Shown here piece after piece: positions 13,354 to 24,500 of a stretch of 64,000 nucleotides of DNA. Position 1 is the first letter of the stretch, and every line of letters starts with the position of its first letter. Origin of the DNA: Malus domestica (lineage: Eukaryota; Streptophyta; Magnoliopsida; Rosales; Rosaceae); NCBI RefSeq assembly GCF_042453785.1, contig NC_091675.1:7514501-7578500 (forward strand), given 5' to 3'. The position numbers and the translations under genes were made by a program. A model generated the notes under the pieces. It saw only the letters and a program-made list of their open reading frames with translations, was not told the origin of the DNA and searched no databases.

Positions 13354-14089
13354 AAAAACTCAATGGAGTTTTCATCACGGAAAAAATAAAACTAGTTGAA
13401 GTATTCGTCAACTACTATACCATGCTTTGACCAAAAGAAAATAAAAAAAGTCCTATCCCTTGATTAAAACGTTAGGCAGTTCAAGGAATAATGGGACGTG
13501 TAAAATACGAGATACCAGCAAAACAATTTTTATAAGAAAAGAAAAAGATTTGTCAATGATTTTAAATAAAAGAGAAATATAATCTCCACGTGGTCTTTGG
13601 TTCAAATTCTATTTACTTAAAATAAATAATATGATTACAAGTGGTCGCACGTTGATTTCCCATCTTTTTAAATTATGTTCTTTTGTGGGATAGTCTTTTG
13701 CAATTTCCAAGTTGTACTATTTAGGCATCAATATTTTTCTGTTTGCATAATTTTGCAAAATATGTTGAATTCTTGGTCAAATCAACTATTTGAAGTAAAT
13801 TGATTAGTGTTGGCTCAAGTTTTACCAATTCAAGGCACTAAAAACATAAACATGTTATTCATTTTCCAAGAGTTGGACGATTAAGCTTTGATTGGTTTGA
13901 CTTGAATATGCATATGGTCTAAAGTTTCTAGTTGGTAGTTATGAATGGATCAAAAAAATGTAACTATGTTATGATGTCACAAATCACACATGTAATAAGC
14001 TTGACAGTATAATTAACGTCCTAAATTACAAAATATTAGGTTGGTATTATTTGCTTGCCCTCTTTGTTTTCTTCCGTTAATTTTTTTTA
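13354..14089. other. Intergenic DNA, no gene seen
   Basis: AT-rich sequence between a foldback element and LTR element A. I see no coding region or repeat structure I can support. Confidence 0.4.
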
Positions 14090-14094
14090 CGTTA

Positions 14095-14467
14095 TGTTGA
14101 TGCACAAAACCGGAGGGGTCTTGGAACAACGTAAATCCGACCGTGAATCTACAAGAAAGTAAAGAACACAGGATGTATAGTGGTTCACCCCAATGTTTGG
14201 GCTACGTCCACACTGATGTTGATCGTATTTCTCTGTAACTGTATGTATGGATTACAAGTGTGAGGGGGAGTCCCCCAGAGAAGGAGAGAGTTTGAGAGAG
14301 TTTCTCTATTTGTGAGCCTTGTGGCTTTGTATGTGAGGATCAGACATGAGGATTGTGAGGGTGAGGAGGCCGTTTTATAGACTAAGGGTTCCTCCCCGTT
14401 TACATTAATCATGGGCTCAATGTCTGGAAGCCCAAGTAACGAGGCCCAATATAATATGGTACCAACA
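14095..14467 (-). repeat. 3' LTR of element A
   Basis: 373 bp and collinear with the 5' LTR at 17253-17624. Small differences such as CCGGAGGGGTC against CCAGAAGGTC show post-insertion mutation. Confidence 0.92.
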
Positions 14468-14689
14468 GTAGTCCCCCAAGTCTTCAGTCAAGAGAGTTTT
14501 TTGGCTGGAGACTTGAAATTTAGTCCATGTGTGGGCCGAAATAACTAGATGTTGTCTAGAACTGATACTCGATATGAGGCGGTGCTCAATGTGAAATGAT
14601 ACTTAACTAGAAGTATCACATGTTGTGAGGCTGTTTGGCTTGTGGCTTATGTTCCCTTGGTTGGCTCAGCTTGTGGTGTTGAAGGTGAT

Positions 14690-15110
14690 GGAGTCCATTT
14701 TATAGAATAAGGGCACGCTTCTCAATACATAAATGATAGGTTAGAGTTGATGTTAGCGGCGAGGCGGTTGCTCAGCAGACTGCGATACTCTCTAATAATG
14801 GTGAGAGATTCCCTTTTATAGAATAAGGGATCGCTCCTCAATACATAAGTGATGGGTTAGGAGTGATGCTGGCGGCGAGCCAGTTGCTCAGCTGGCGGCA
14901 ATGCTCTCTAATGAAGGTGAGGGAGTCCCTTTTATATAATAAGGGTTTGCTCCTCAATACATAAGTGATGGGCTAAGAGTCTATCTCTAATGAAGATGAG
15001 GAAGTCTCTTTTATAAAATAAGGGTTCGCTCCTCAATACATGAATAATGGGTGCTCTCTAATGAAAGTGATGGAGTCCCTTTTATATAATAAGGGTTCGC
15101 TCCTCAGTAC
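14690..15110 (-). repeat. Tandem TATA-module array in element A
   Basis: About five degenerate copies of a module containing (plus strand) CCCTTTTATA, then AATAAGGG, then GCTCCTCAATACATAA. In element sense each copy reads like the LTR core promoter region (TATAAAAGGGACTCC). Spacing is roughly 70-120 bp. The same module is repeated in element B at 30320-30850. Confidence 0.7.
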
Positions 15111-15409
15111 ATAAATAATGGGCTAAGTCCCCCAAGTATTTTTCATGAAGCCCAGTTGCAGAAGCCCAATATATGGTACATAGTGTAGTTCCTCAAGTCT
15201 TCAGTCAATAGAGTATGTTGGCTGGAGACTTCAGATTGAATCCATGTATGGGCTGAAGTGGCGGTTGTTCGGAGACGGTCTTTGTATACCCTGCACTGAA
15301 GCTTTGTAGGTGAAGCTTTGAAAGTAAAGCTTTGAAGCTTGAGCTTTTTGTAAATTAAGCTTTTGAAGCTGGAGCTTTGTAAATGAAGCTTTCGAAGCTG
15401 ATTGACATG

Positions 15410-15570
15410 AGTGATGCTCATGAATGTTTATGTTGATTGACATGAGTGATGCTCATGAATGTTGACATGAATGGTGCTCATGAATGTTGACATGAGTGGT
15501 GCTCATGAATGTTGACATGAGTAATGCCCATGAATGTTTATGTATGATTGACATGAATGATGCTCATGTA
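15410..15570. repeat. 27-bp tandem repeat in element A
   Basis: Several copies of ATTGACATGAGTGATGCTCA followed by TGAATGTT, some truncated. Just left of it (15297-15410) lies a run of AAGCTTTGAAGCT-type short repeats. Both motifs recur on the opposite strand in element B at 29880-30110. Confidence 0.75.
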
Positions 15571-15577
15571 TAATTTT

Positions 15578-15837
15578 GGAGTACTGGACGTACTTTTGAT
15601 CACCTAGTTAGTGATAATAGCGACAGGCTGCCGAATAATTTTGGAGTATTGGACGTACTTTTGATCACCTAGTTGGTGATAATAGCGGCATGCTACCGAA
15701 TAATTTTGGGGTACTGGACGTACTTTTGATCACCTGGTTGGTGATAATAACGGCAGACTGCCGAATAATTTTGAAGTACTGGACATACTTTTGATCAATT
15801 GGTTGGTGACAATATGGGGTGAACCTTAAGTGGAGGG
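15578..15837. repeat. 65-bp tandem repeat (four units) in element A
   Basis: The GGAGTACTGGACGTACTTTT motif starts at 15578, 15643, 15708 and 15773, exactly 65 bp apart. Each unit carries two small palindromes: GATCACCTAGTTGGTGAT and CGGCAGGCTGCCG. Element B has about three copies at 29680-29880 on the other strand. Confidence 0.85.
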
Positions 15838-16373
15838 ATGGAGGTTGGAGTTTGAAGCCATAGAGCCTGACTCTTTTGGGCATATGGGCATTCGCCCTCC
15901 ATATAACATTCCACCCCATTATTTTTGGCTTGCGGACATTTTGCCTTTTTTTTTTTTGACATGCTGCCTTTTTTCTTTATTTATGATTACAAGATAAGAG
16001 GGGCCGCACCACGAACAGTTACAATTCCTTCCTCTTTATTTTTCTTCTTTTGGCAAATGGCAGACAATAATTACATGATATAGCTAGGAATTGTGTGTCC
16101 ATACCCATTGTCATTTGACTAGGGTGCGATCAAAAGAAATTTTTCAGCTCTTTTGAGGCATAAAGAAGGGCAGCACCGCAATTCCTTCCTCTTTATTTTC
16201 TTCCTTTTGGCAGATGACAGACCAGGTATAATTCCTTCCTCTTTATTTTTTTTTCTTTTATTTTTTCTACTTTTGCTTTTCTCTTTTCCACCGCACCTCT
16301 TTCTCTGTCTCTGTCTCTGTCTCTGCGCTGCTGTCATGCATGGTGCACACTATCTTTTGCCGTTACTACTTTG

Positions 16374-16733
16374 TCAGACGCTTAAATTTGCACCTTTTGA
16401 GGGCCCATAATTGTACCAACACCACATCTCAGAATACTTGCAGTACATTTCTCCCAAATCCAATGGCAAATCCTTCAGTTCACTTTTCTCGATTCCAGCT
16501 TCATAAATGAATTTTTTCAAGGTTTTGGAGAACCCATTGTTTTCCAGGAACTGAGCCACGGTGCGGAGGAGTGGACCCTTTTGGTCGAGACTCAGAGTTT
16601 GTGCTCTGTCGGCAGAGCTATTGGGCTTCATGTGCTCCATGTCTCGGTTTGTGAACAGAACTTGGCGAGGCTTGAATGCAAGAAGGGTAGGGTTGATAGT
16701 GTCCTCCTGAGTGCTTGTTAGGGATTTGGGCAT
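16374..16733 (-). pseudogene. Captured fragment of a LisH-domain (NOLC1/SRP40-like) gene
   Basis: An open frame of 119 codons from ATG 16733, starting [21 protein letters not shown] LisH-like segment lies at about residues 54-100 (GPLLRTVAQFLENNGFSKTL, then LPLDLGEMYCKYSEM). LisH motifs mediate dimerisation; plant NOLC1/SRP40-like nucleolar proteins have this N-terminus. The last residues (WCWYNYGPSKGANLSV) do not look like the family, so the host similarity ends near 16410. Sequence 16734-16800 may be its 5' UTR, joined to the SMXL fragment. Confidence 0.65.
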
Positions 16734-16800
16734 GCGAGGATTCTGCTCTGAGTAGGTTTATTGGAGAATGATGAGGATAGAGGTTCTGGGTTTCTGCATA

Positions 16801-16974
16801 TTTGAGACAGGCCCGCCGCAAGAGGCTAGTTCTTGAGTTAAGAAGAGTGGCGGCCACGTGGAGAGAAGTGACCTGAGCATGGCCTCTCCGCCTTGCTAGG
16901 CTGAGAGAGTGTTTTAACACCGAAACAACCTCCACTGTGAGGATCTACTAAGTTGCCCCACCTCTTGAGCGCAT
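16801..16974 (-). pseudogene. Captured fragment of an SMXL (double Clp-N) gene
   Basis: From ATG 16974 the frame reads MRSRGGAT, two stops, then [20 protein letters not shown] and [15 protein letters not shown]...LLRRACLK. This matches the N-terminal Clp-N region of SMAX1-LIKE proteins (family knowledge: chaperonin-like repressors in karrikin/strigolactone signalling). The two TAG stops fall where family members have Gln-Gln, consistent with CAG to TAG changes. Similarity ends sharply at 16801, after about 58 codons, and passes into the LisH-gene fragment. A degraded gene piece carried by element A, not a functional gene. Confidence 0.75.
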
Positions 16975-17217
16975 CACTTGATCAAAAACTTGAACCCAGC
17001 ATGTGTTTTCTTCTTCATCTTGAAAAAAAAAACTTTCAGATAAGATAGAGAGAAAGAGAGAAATAGATCTAAGAATTGTGAAGCTCGTCCGTAGATGTTG
17101 TCGTGGCGGGGAGCTGGAACGGAAGGCATGGGTTTTGCAGTGACTGTGCAGGTGTTTGGTTATTGGGTTTCTGCAAATCCACAGTGGTGAGATGAAAAAA
17201 TGAATGAGAACCGACAT
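16948..17217 (-). other. Leader open frame of element A
   Basis: ATG 17217 lies 35 bp inside the 5' LTR boundary and opens 89 codons (MSVLIHFFISPLWICRN...). Element B has an ATG at the matching place, with a similar start (MSILFHFFIK). The frame runs into captured sequence and matches no gag I know. It could be a gag remnant or chance. Confidence 0.4.
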
Positions 17218-17252
17218 AGCTTTTTGTGTTGTTTCCCACAGACGGCGCCAAA

Positions 17253-17624
17253 TGTTGATGCACAAAACCAGAAGGTCTTGGAACAACATAAATCCGACCA
17301 TGAATCTATAAGAAAGTAAAGAACACAAGATATATCGTGATTCACCCCAATGTTTGGGCTACGTCCATATTGATGTTGATCGTATTTCTCTGTAACTGTA
17401 TGTATGAATTACAAGTGTGATGGGGAGTCCCCCAAAGAAAGAGAGAGTTTGATAGAGTTTCTCTGTTTGTGAGCCTTGTAGCTTTGTATGTGAGGATCAG
17501 ACTTGAGGATTGTGAGGATGAGGATACCCTTTTATATACTAATGGCTCCTCCCATTTTACATGAATCATGGGCTCAATGTCTGAAAGCCCAAGTAACTAG
17601 GCCCAATATAATATGGTACCAACA
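17253..17624 (-). repeat. 5' LTR of element A
   Basis: 372 bp, matching 14095-14467 and the LTRs of element B. It contains a TATA-like segment that corresponds to CTATAAAAGGGACTCC in B, the conserved CCAAACATTGGGGTGAA stretch, and the terminal GTTTTGTGCATCAACA. Confidence 0.92.
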
Positions 17625-20600
17625 CGTTATTCAATTTAGCAGTTGTTAATAAGCATGATATGTGACTGTAAGAAAAATAAGACCTAACTGGATAAATGAT
17701 TCTCATTTTGATAAAGTCCGGATAACCCTCATGATAAAAATTGAGCCTACAATTGTTTCAAACGTGGGGAGTTTTTGTCAATTCATGCTTGCATAACGTG
17801 TACTAGCTCGTCCCTAATAATTATGATTTTTATAATTTTAATAAGTGAGTTTACAAAAATGCCATTTGAGGCAAAGTGTTGACTTTAGTTGATTGTCGTG
17901 TCGTGTCATGTAAGGTTATTTTCTTGGCGTATTCTTGTAGTATTCGTTGCTACAAACGTGTGGGCACAAACGGAGTGTAATTTGGAGTTATAACGAATGA
18001 GATATTAACGTTTAAAGTCGAGGGAAAAATTGTAAATTACTATTTTCTATATAAAACTCTAGATTTCTGGAGCCAAATTTGGAGAGCCATGTGTGTGGCC
18101 CAGATTAAAGGGAAGAATGATGGGCGGTGGAGATGAAGTATAAAGAAGAGAAAGGTGGGGCAAGACGCCCAATCAGAAAAGAAGGGAAACAGTAAGTCAC
18201 CAATAGGGGAGAGAAGAAAGGAGGGGAAATGAGAGAGTGAGAAACATGAGATCATGGATCCCTCACCGGATCCTTGCAACCCGACCTGCGGAACAGTGGA
18301 ACTCGATGGGTTCCGATGATTTTTTCAGGCAAAATTCTTGCGATTTACGTCAATTTATCACCTGAGAACTTCCCAAAAGCCTTCCCCATTCAAAATTACA
18401 CACAACTTTGACAAGATTTGGTTTGGTTTTGTGGGATAGCATCGGCGGCATCATGGGGAAGATTGGCAAAAATCCTCCATTTCTGAAAGTAACCCTTCGA
18501 TCACCATCACCATTAGACTTCTCTTGAGTTCATGAGCAAAGCCCAGGAGTTTGTTGAGGCGTTGGAGCAAGTATGGAAGTCGAATCGAATACCACCCTTT
18601 ATTGGGTTTCCAATGGATTTTAATGAAAATGGGGATTTGCTTGGCAAAATTGGTCTTGGTCACAGGTATAAAAGTTGCTCTACTCACTGAGATCTTTATT
18701 TTTGTGAAATTTGGTAATTTTTTGACATAGTTGAATTTTCTGGCAAGTCGGGGCAGGCGACCGCCACCTGTGGCAGCGCGTGGGACGAGATGTCCCTTGA
18801 CCTTCCTAGGTTAAATTTGAATACCTTGATACCATTTGTAGGTTTGATTAACGAATTTCCGTCATTTGAACCTAGTTTCATTAAGGTCCGCCACCCGATT
18901 ATTATAGCAGTCGACGATCCGACCGTTGGATCGTCACTAAACTTTGATACATTGTAGTACATAATATTTGAAGATTTTGGAAACTTACGGATCGGGAATA
19001 TGACGTACAGATCTTCCCAAATAGGATATGTAAGTTAAGTGTTTTATTGACAAGAATTCTGAGATATGGTTTGATAATTGTTCTAGGCGCTGATCGTTTG
19101 TGACGCCTCGATGTTTGTACTAGGGAATTGTAGCGCAGACTCCAGGTGAGTGGGCTTTTGGTTTTCAATATATGTATATACGCTTTATGGTTTTCCCATA
19201 AAAATTGATTTAAATGATTTTGTGTTTTATATGCCATGTCAAATGCTTTATATTTTGGTATATGCTTTTAGTAGTTGTGTATGTTATTGTTTGATGATGC
19301 AGACGCTCAGGTAAGTTCTAGTTGAGTATATATATTGATGATTGTGAGTTTCATTATGATGGTTATACATAGAGGCACTTAGAGCTCATAAACCTGCACC
19401 CCGATGTTATTGCTCTCGCCCGTGGCCAGGGCATAGTGCTTCACGTGATGTTCACCTCCTGCACCGCATGCTCATCTTTGATCTAAGTTTTGTGCACAGT
19501 CCTGTCGTACAGACCACTATAGGTGGTTTCAACTCGTAGGTGACCCGCGATTATTCGCACAGTCTTCACGTAATCGTAGCACTTGAGCATACTTATTACA
19601 CCTAGTCATGTCGTACAGACCATATTAGGTGGTTTCAACTCATGTGCAGGAATTGGTTAATGAGCTATAGGTTCAGCCATACAGGTCACGTTAGGTGACT
19701 CCGGTTGGCATATCATTTTACATTGATTTATCTCACCTGGTTTATGTCACAGCCCGTTCCAAAATATTACATTCGTGGCTGTGAATGGACGAAATTGCCT
19801 TTAAGAAATACTAAGTATGTGAAGCTCAAGTTGATAATTATCTAAGTTCCTAAGTTTTGAAAATAAAATGGAATTTAATAAGGATGGAACTTAGATTTTT
19901 AGTTTAAAATTTTGTGGTTTAGAGTTGGGGATTGGAAAAGGACCACGTGGGATCCCCATTCCTTATTTCCCTCCCCATTTCCCGTATACTGTCCTTCACA
20001 CTCTCTCTCTCTCCTCCCTCACGATTACTCTCAGTTCTCTCTCCCTCTCCTTCGAACTCACACGGACCACCACAAAACCACCTAAAACCTATACCAACGA
20101 CGAATCTAACACCACCATTGGAACCCTGAAGACTTCACGATCACGATGGTATCCATTTCAAGTAAGTTTTGCTTCGGAAAACCCTAGTTTCAAAGTTCCC
20201 GTGAAATGGTACTGTTCATGATCTTTTAAATGGTTACGATTTAGGCTAAAACAAGATCACAGCGAGCTTGGTGAGGTCCCAAGGAAGCTCGGAGTGCTTC
20301 GTTGGAAGTTTTTGGACGTAAGAACACGGAGATCGACAAGTTCAAAGTTTGGCCGGAGCTTTCGAGGCTTTTTCCGGCGAATCCCCGGCGAGTTAGGAGT
20401 CGAGGTAGGTATCAATCTCTTCGTCTCGTCAAGTACTACAACTTTCCTTTTTGTTTCACTCAATTTCGTTGAGTATTGAAGAAGTTATACTCATTTGAAA
20501 AATACCCAGTTTCCGGCGACCTCCGAGGCTTTCGAGGCAGTTTACGGCCAAACCACGGCGAACTAGGTGTTGTGCAAGGTACCATTATCTTTGTCTCTTC

Positions 20601-21358
20601 AAGGGCTACAACTTTCGTTTTTGAATCACTTGATTTCGTTGAGAAATGACAAAGTTATGGCAATTTGAAAAACTGCCCAGAAAACGGCCGCCGGAAAAAC
20701 CAGTCCGGCGACCCAAGGAAGAAGAAGGTGCTACAGTAAAAATAAAAAATAAAAATAAAATTATTTTAAAAATATGTCGACGTCCGTGACGTCGAGTAGA
20801 TCACTGTGGTATATTCATATACCTAAATTGAACACCGTATGAGAAAGTTATTGAAGATTGTTGGTTAGGTGTTCAAATAACGTTTTATAGTTTTCACATT
20901 TAGGTGAAAATGTGAATTGATGATCCGACCGTTGGATCATCACCAAACTTTGATACGTTATAGTACGTAATATTTGAGGATTATTGGAACTTACGGATTG
21001 GGAATCCGAGTTACGGATCTTCCGGAATTGGAATTGTAAGTCCATAATATAAAATGTTAACCGTCACTTAGTTTTGGAAATTGACGGAAATCCAACCGTT
21101 GGATGGTAATGAAATTTTAGGATGTTATCCTAGAGATATATTGTGGACCTCTGGAAGTTATGGATTTAAAATCTGAGTGGCAGATCTTCCGGATCGAACT
21201 ACGTAGTGACGTATTTTATATAAGTTAAATATTCTATCGATATGAATTCTGAGGTTGGATTTGATTACTATTCTAGGCGGCGATCGTCGTGACGCCTTGA
21301 TGTGTGGTGCTAGGGAGTTGTTGGATGAACTCCAGGTGAGTGGGCAGTTTTGTTTTCC

Positions 21359-21360
<2 letters not shown>

Positions 21361-21436
<76 letters not shown>
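21361..21436. repeat. TA microsatellite, about 38 units
   Basis: Uninterrupted alternating TA of about 76 bp inside the inner solo LTR. The open frames across it on both strands (poly Tyr-Ile) are artefacts. Confidence 0.97.
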
Positions 21437-21438
<2 letters not shown>

Positions 21439-21583
21439 TTAACGTTTTCCCAGAAATTGAAAATGCATGAAATTATGTTTAAAATGAAATGCATATGAGT
21501 TATGTGGAAAAACGGGAAGTGAAATACCATGCATAGAATTGATATGAAAAGTATATAGAAATGTGAGTTGAAATGCCATGCAT

Positions 21584-21739
21584 GAATTGATTTATGATGC
21601 ATATGTATGAATTGGTGCGGTGGACGCACAGGTAAGAATTGATTTATGATGCATATGTATGAATTGGTGCGGTGGACGCACAGGTAAGAATTGATTTATG
21701 ATGCATATGTATGAAATGGTGCGGTGGACGCACAGATGA
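21584..21739. repeat. 52-bp tandem repeat, three units
   Basis: The unit starts GAATTGATTTATGATGCATA and contains GGTGCGGTGGACGCACAG. Copies begin at 21584, 21636 and 21688 and are nearly identical. The outer LTR has only one degenerate counterpart (near 19290), so expansion happened within the inner copy or its lineage. Confidence 0.9.
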
Positions 21740-23089
21740 GTATTTAATTACTGTTATGATGATGATGATATATATTGAGCTCAAATCCTGCACCATGGTT
21801 TAGTGCTTATAGTATTCACCGCATCGCACGCTCGCCTTGGATCCAAGTAGATGCTAGTCGTACAGTCCACGCGGAGTGGGTACGACAGACCAGTCGCGAG
21901 AGTGTTAGTGAGATTCCGACTGGTGGGTGACCTTAGATTATGTGCACAGATGATTTATGAGAAGCACTAGAGCGTAACTTGTGTGCAGAAGGCCGGACGG
22001 GTCACAGAGGTGACTCCGGTAGAGTGATAATGATAGATTTTGAGCTCTAGGTTCAACCGTATAGGGCTATTAGAGGGCCTACGGTTGATTACTTTCTTGC
22101 ACCTGATATGATTATGTTGATGCATTCATACCTTATTACTGTTGAGATGATGTGGCATGGCATAATTAATATGAGAAATGTTGAGATGACATGGCATGGC
22201 ATGATTGATAAAGAGATAATGTTGAGATAGTAAAAATGAAGTTTTGAGAATATATATGTATATTTATATTTTACATTTCTGGGAAAGTATACAGGTTTTA
22301 CGGAGAGGGGTTACAACGTTTTGAGAAATGTTTGGTTTTGGAAAAGAATTGTTTTACTGACCCACTCAATTTTGGTTTTGCGCCCCTCCAGGTTCAGGAA
22401 TCACAAAGGTGTGGTGACTACGAGGAATTCGACGGTGTTCTGACAGATTGGACAAAATTAGGACTCACCTTCGGGTGTATCAACTTATAAATTGTATAAT
22501 TAAAGCTTCCGTACTGTGCAAATGGTTACGTCACTCTCACGTGACGGCCAGCATGCCCTCCTTCGGGACGGGGTGTGTCAGTTTACATATTTCCTTGTTG
22601 AAATGATATGACATGACATACTTGGTTTTTACTGCCTTTGTGCATTGTTTTTACGTATATACGTAGTATTATTTTCTGGGAAATTATACAGGTTTTACGG
22701 TGAGGAGTTATTATTTTTGGAAAAGAGAAATGGTTTTCAAAAAGCTTTGTTTTTGCCCACTCACGTTTTTTCTGTTTTGTGCCATTTCAGGTTCTAGTAG
22801 CATAGTTTCTGTATCGATGAGGATTCTTGGCATATCCTAGAATAGTGGCTTCCTAAGATGGTATGATCCTTATCTTACCATATTGTACTTTACTTATGAT
22901 CTGACATCGCATATGAAATGAATCCATACCCGCTCACCTTACACTCATGTACTTAGGCACTTTTAGGTTTAAATTTATTCACATTTTCTACATCACTATA
23001 TTGTATGGTTTCGTTACCTTCTAGGTGTCAGCCAACACAACTCGATTCAGAGTCCTAGTGGACATTCCGGGTTGAGGTGTGTCATAACG

Positions 23090-24350
23090 ACTTTTTGTAA
23101 AGTCTTAAACATTGTGAATAGAAATATATCAATAATAGTTATCTAAACTACATATTAATAAAACACTCATTGTCAACTAGAACTATTTAAAATTACTAGT
23201 TTAACTTTCTAATTAAAATTGAACATGAATAAGTAATATGGGTAGAAATGTAAAAAATAAATTTCTCATTCCCACTTTATCACTCTCTTCCTCTCTCCTT
23301 CTACTTCAAAAAAAAAAAATATATATATATATATTTCAGACCCACTTTGTGTGTGCCCATGCCCCATATGCTAGTTACTTATAAAGAAAGTTATACAATT
23401 TAAAGACTCCAATAAAATCAAAGTATTGACTTTTTTTTGTTTATTGAAGACTTTTGAAGCATTCAAACATTGGGATTACACGTTTCATCTTCAAATCAAC
23501 CAAACAGTACAAACTTGAGAAATGTAAGGAAGATTTTCGTAAAATGAGATTCTCTACGAATTTTTGTATAATAATTTTTTTTATTTAAATAAATAATATT
23601 ATCTACCCTAAAAAAAAAAATTTAAACTTAACGTTACAATAAACTAACAATAATAATATTTAAATTCGTCAATATTAATAAAAAAAATATGCCAAGAACA
23701 TTTAATGATAAATGATCCATATAAAATCTGACTTTCAAAAATCTCCTTAACATTTTATCCCACAAACTTTATTTAACTCCAAACTCTGTCTCCTCCTACT
23801 TTCACAGTTTCACCCGTTGTCCTTTTTCTGGTCTGGTCAACCTTGTCCGTAGTTATTTTGCCCATCACGAGAAAATATAATACATATCAGTTTCTAGTTG
23901 TCGATGTCCCACACGGCCACGCTGACATTTCCTCCTTCTCTCCCTCCCGATAGATTTTTCATTATCACCGGTATACAAAGTGTTATATTACGTGTTATTA
24001 TATAAATAATGAAATATATGTGTTAGAAAATTAATAACTTAAAAAATAAAATTTCTCACTACTCTTATTAAAGCACGTGATGTACCATTTGTTTTTCCGT
24101 CACAACTAAAAATTTATCCTCCCTTCCCATCCTGGGTCCCAAGCGTGTAGAAAATTGTTTAGTTTATTCAGAAAAAGGTTATTAACACTCTAAAAATCTC
24201 ATTCTACACTTCTTACTAGTGTATTTTTCTTTTTAAATTTAGAAAGTTTGGAATGTTTACAAAAATTTTGTAGTGTCAATAACAATTCCTTTTAACTAAA
24301 TCCCATCCCTAAGAAATCTTCAAACCCCTCTCAGCCGTCCGATCTAAATC
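23090..24350. other. Intergenic region upstream of the WRKY gene
   Basis: AT-rich DNA with a short AT run at 23318-23334 and poly-A tracts. The last 500 bp should hold the WRKY promoter. A W-box core in reverse (GGTCAA) lies at 23835-23840. No gene seen. Confidence 0.5.
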
Positions 24351-24355
24351 GTACT

Positions 24356-24361
24356 TTGACT
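24356..24361 (+). promoter_or_regulatory. W-box next to the TATA box of the WRKY gene
   Basis: TTGACT at 24356-24361 is the core of the WRKY binding site TTGAC(C/T). A TATA-like TTTTATATGA follows at about 24380-24389, roughly 110 bp upstream of the start codon. Self- or cross-regulation by WRKY proteins is common in this family; binding here is inference. Confidence 0.5.
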
Positions 24362-24500
24362 CTCCCTCCCTCCCTCCGCCTTTTATATGATCCCCATACC
24401 CCTCAACACTCAACCGCCCTCACCCCAAATCTCAATTCCTCGCATGTCCTCTTGAGAGACCTCCCAACCTCGCCGGCCGGAGATTCTCGAAACCCAAACG

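Larger units (their letters stand above)
14095..17624 (-). mobile_element. Element A: non-autonomous gene-carrying LTR retrotransposon
   Basis: A complete 3530-bp element, read on the minus strand. LTRs are 17253-17624 (5') and 14095-14467 (3'), both bounded TGTTGG...CAACA in element sense. The flanking TSD is CGTTA at 14090-14094 and 17625-17629, a perfect match. The 5' LTR is followed directly by TTTGGCGCCGTCTGTGGGAA, a primer-binding-site region common in plant Ty3-like elements. The 3' LTR is preceded by the purine tract ACTTGGGGGACTAC. There is no gag, protease, reverse transcriptase or integrase. The internal part has a short leader, two captured host-gene fragments, then repeat modules that are also found in element B. 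The two LTRs differ at several positions, so it is not a very recent insertion. Confidence 0.92.
19745..22580. mobile_element. Inner solo LTR, nested in the outer one
   Basis: 2836 bp from TGTCACAGCCCGTTCC to GACGGGGTGTGTCA, flanked by perfect TSD GTTTA (19740-19744 and 22581-22585). It belongs to the same family as its host: the outer copy at 18900-19740 and inner copy at 20900-22130 align by eye. It has a promoter-like zone near 19930-20060 (CACGTGGGATCCCC, then CT-rich leader), a TA microsatellite and a 52-bp tandem repeat. No gag-pol. Insertion into the older outer copy gives the relative order of events. Confidence 0.85.
17799..23084. mobile_element. Outer solo LTR of a long-LTR family, interrupted by a second one
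   Basis: It starts TGTACTAGCTCGTCCC at 17799 and ends GGGTTGAGGTGTGTCA at 23084, with 5-bp TSD TAACG at 17794-17798 and 23085-23089. Without the inner insertion it is about 2.45 kb. It contains no retroviral open frame and no internal LTR pair. It shares long collinear stretches with the inner copy, for example GAACTTACGGAT-type sequence, the GACGCC...ACTCCAGGTGAGTGGGC block and the GTACAGACC motifs. Read best as a solo LTR left by LTR-LTR recombination. Confidence 0.8.

Noticed and set aside
14680-15840. CRISPR-like direct repeats
   Set aside because: The repeats are adjacent tandem units of 27, 65 and about 70-120 bp without regular unique spacers, inside a plant retroelement.
21255-21629. 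Open frames on both strands across 21361-21436
   Set aside because: They are poly Tyr-Ile translations of a TA microsatellite.
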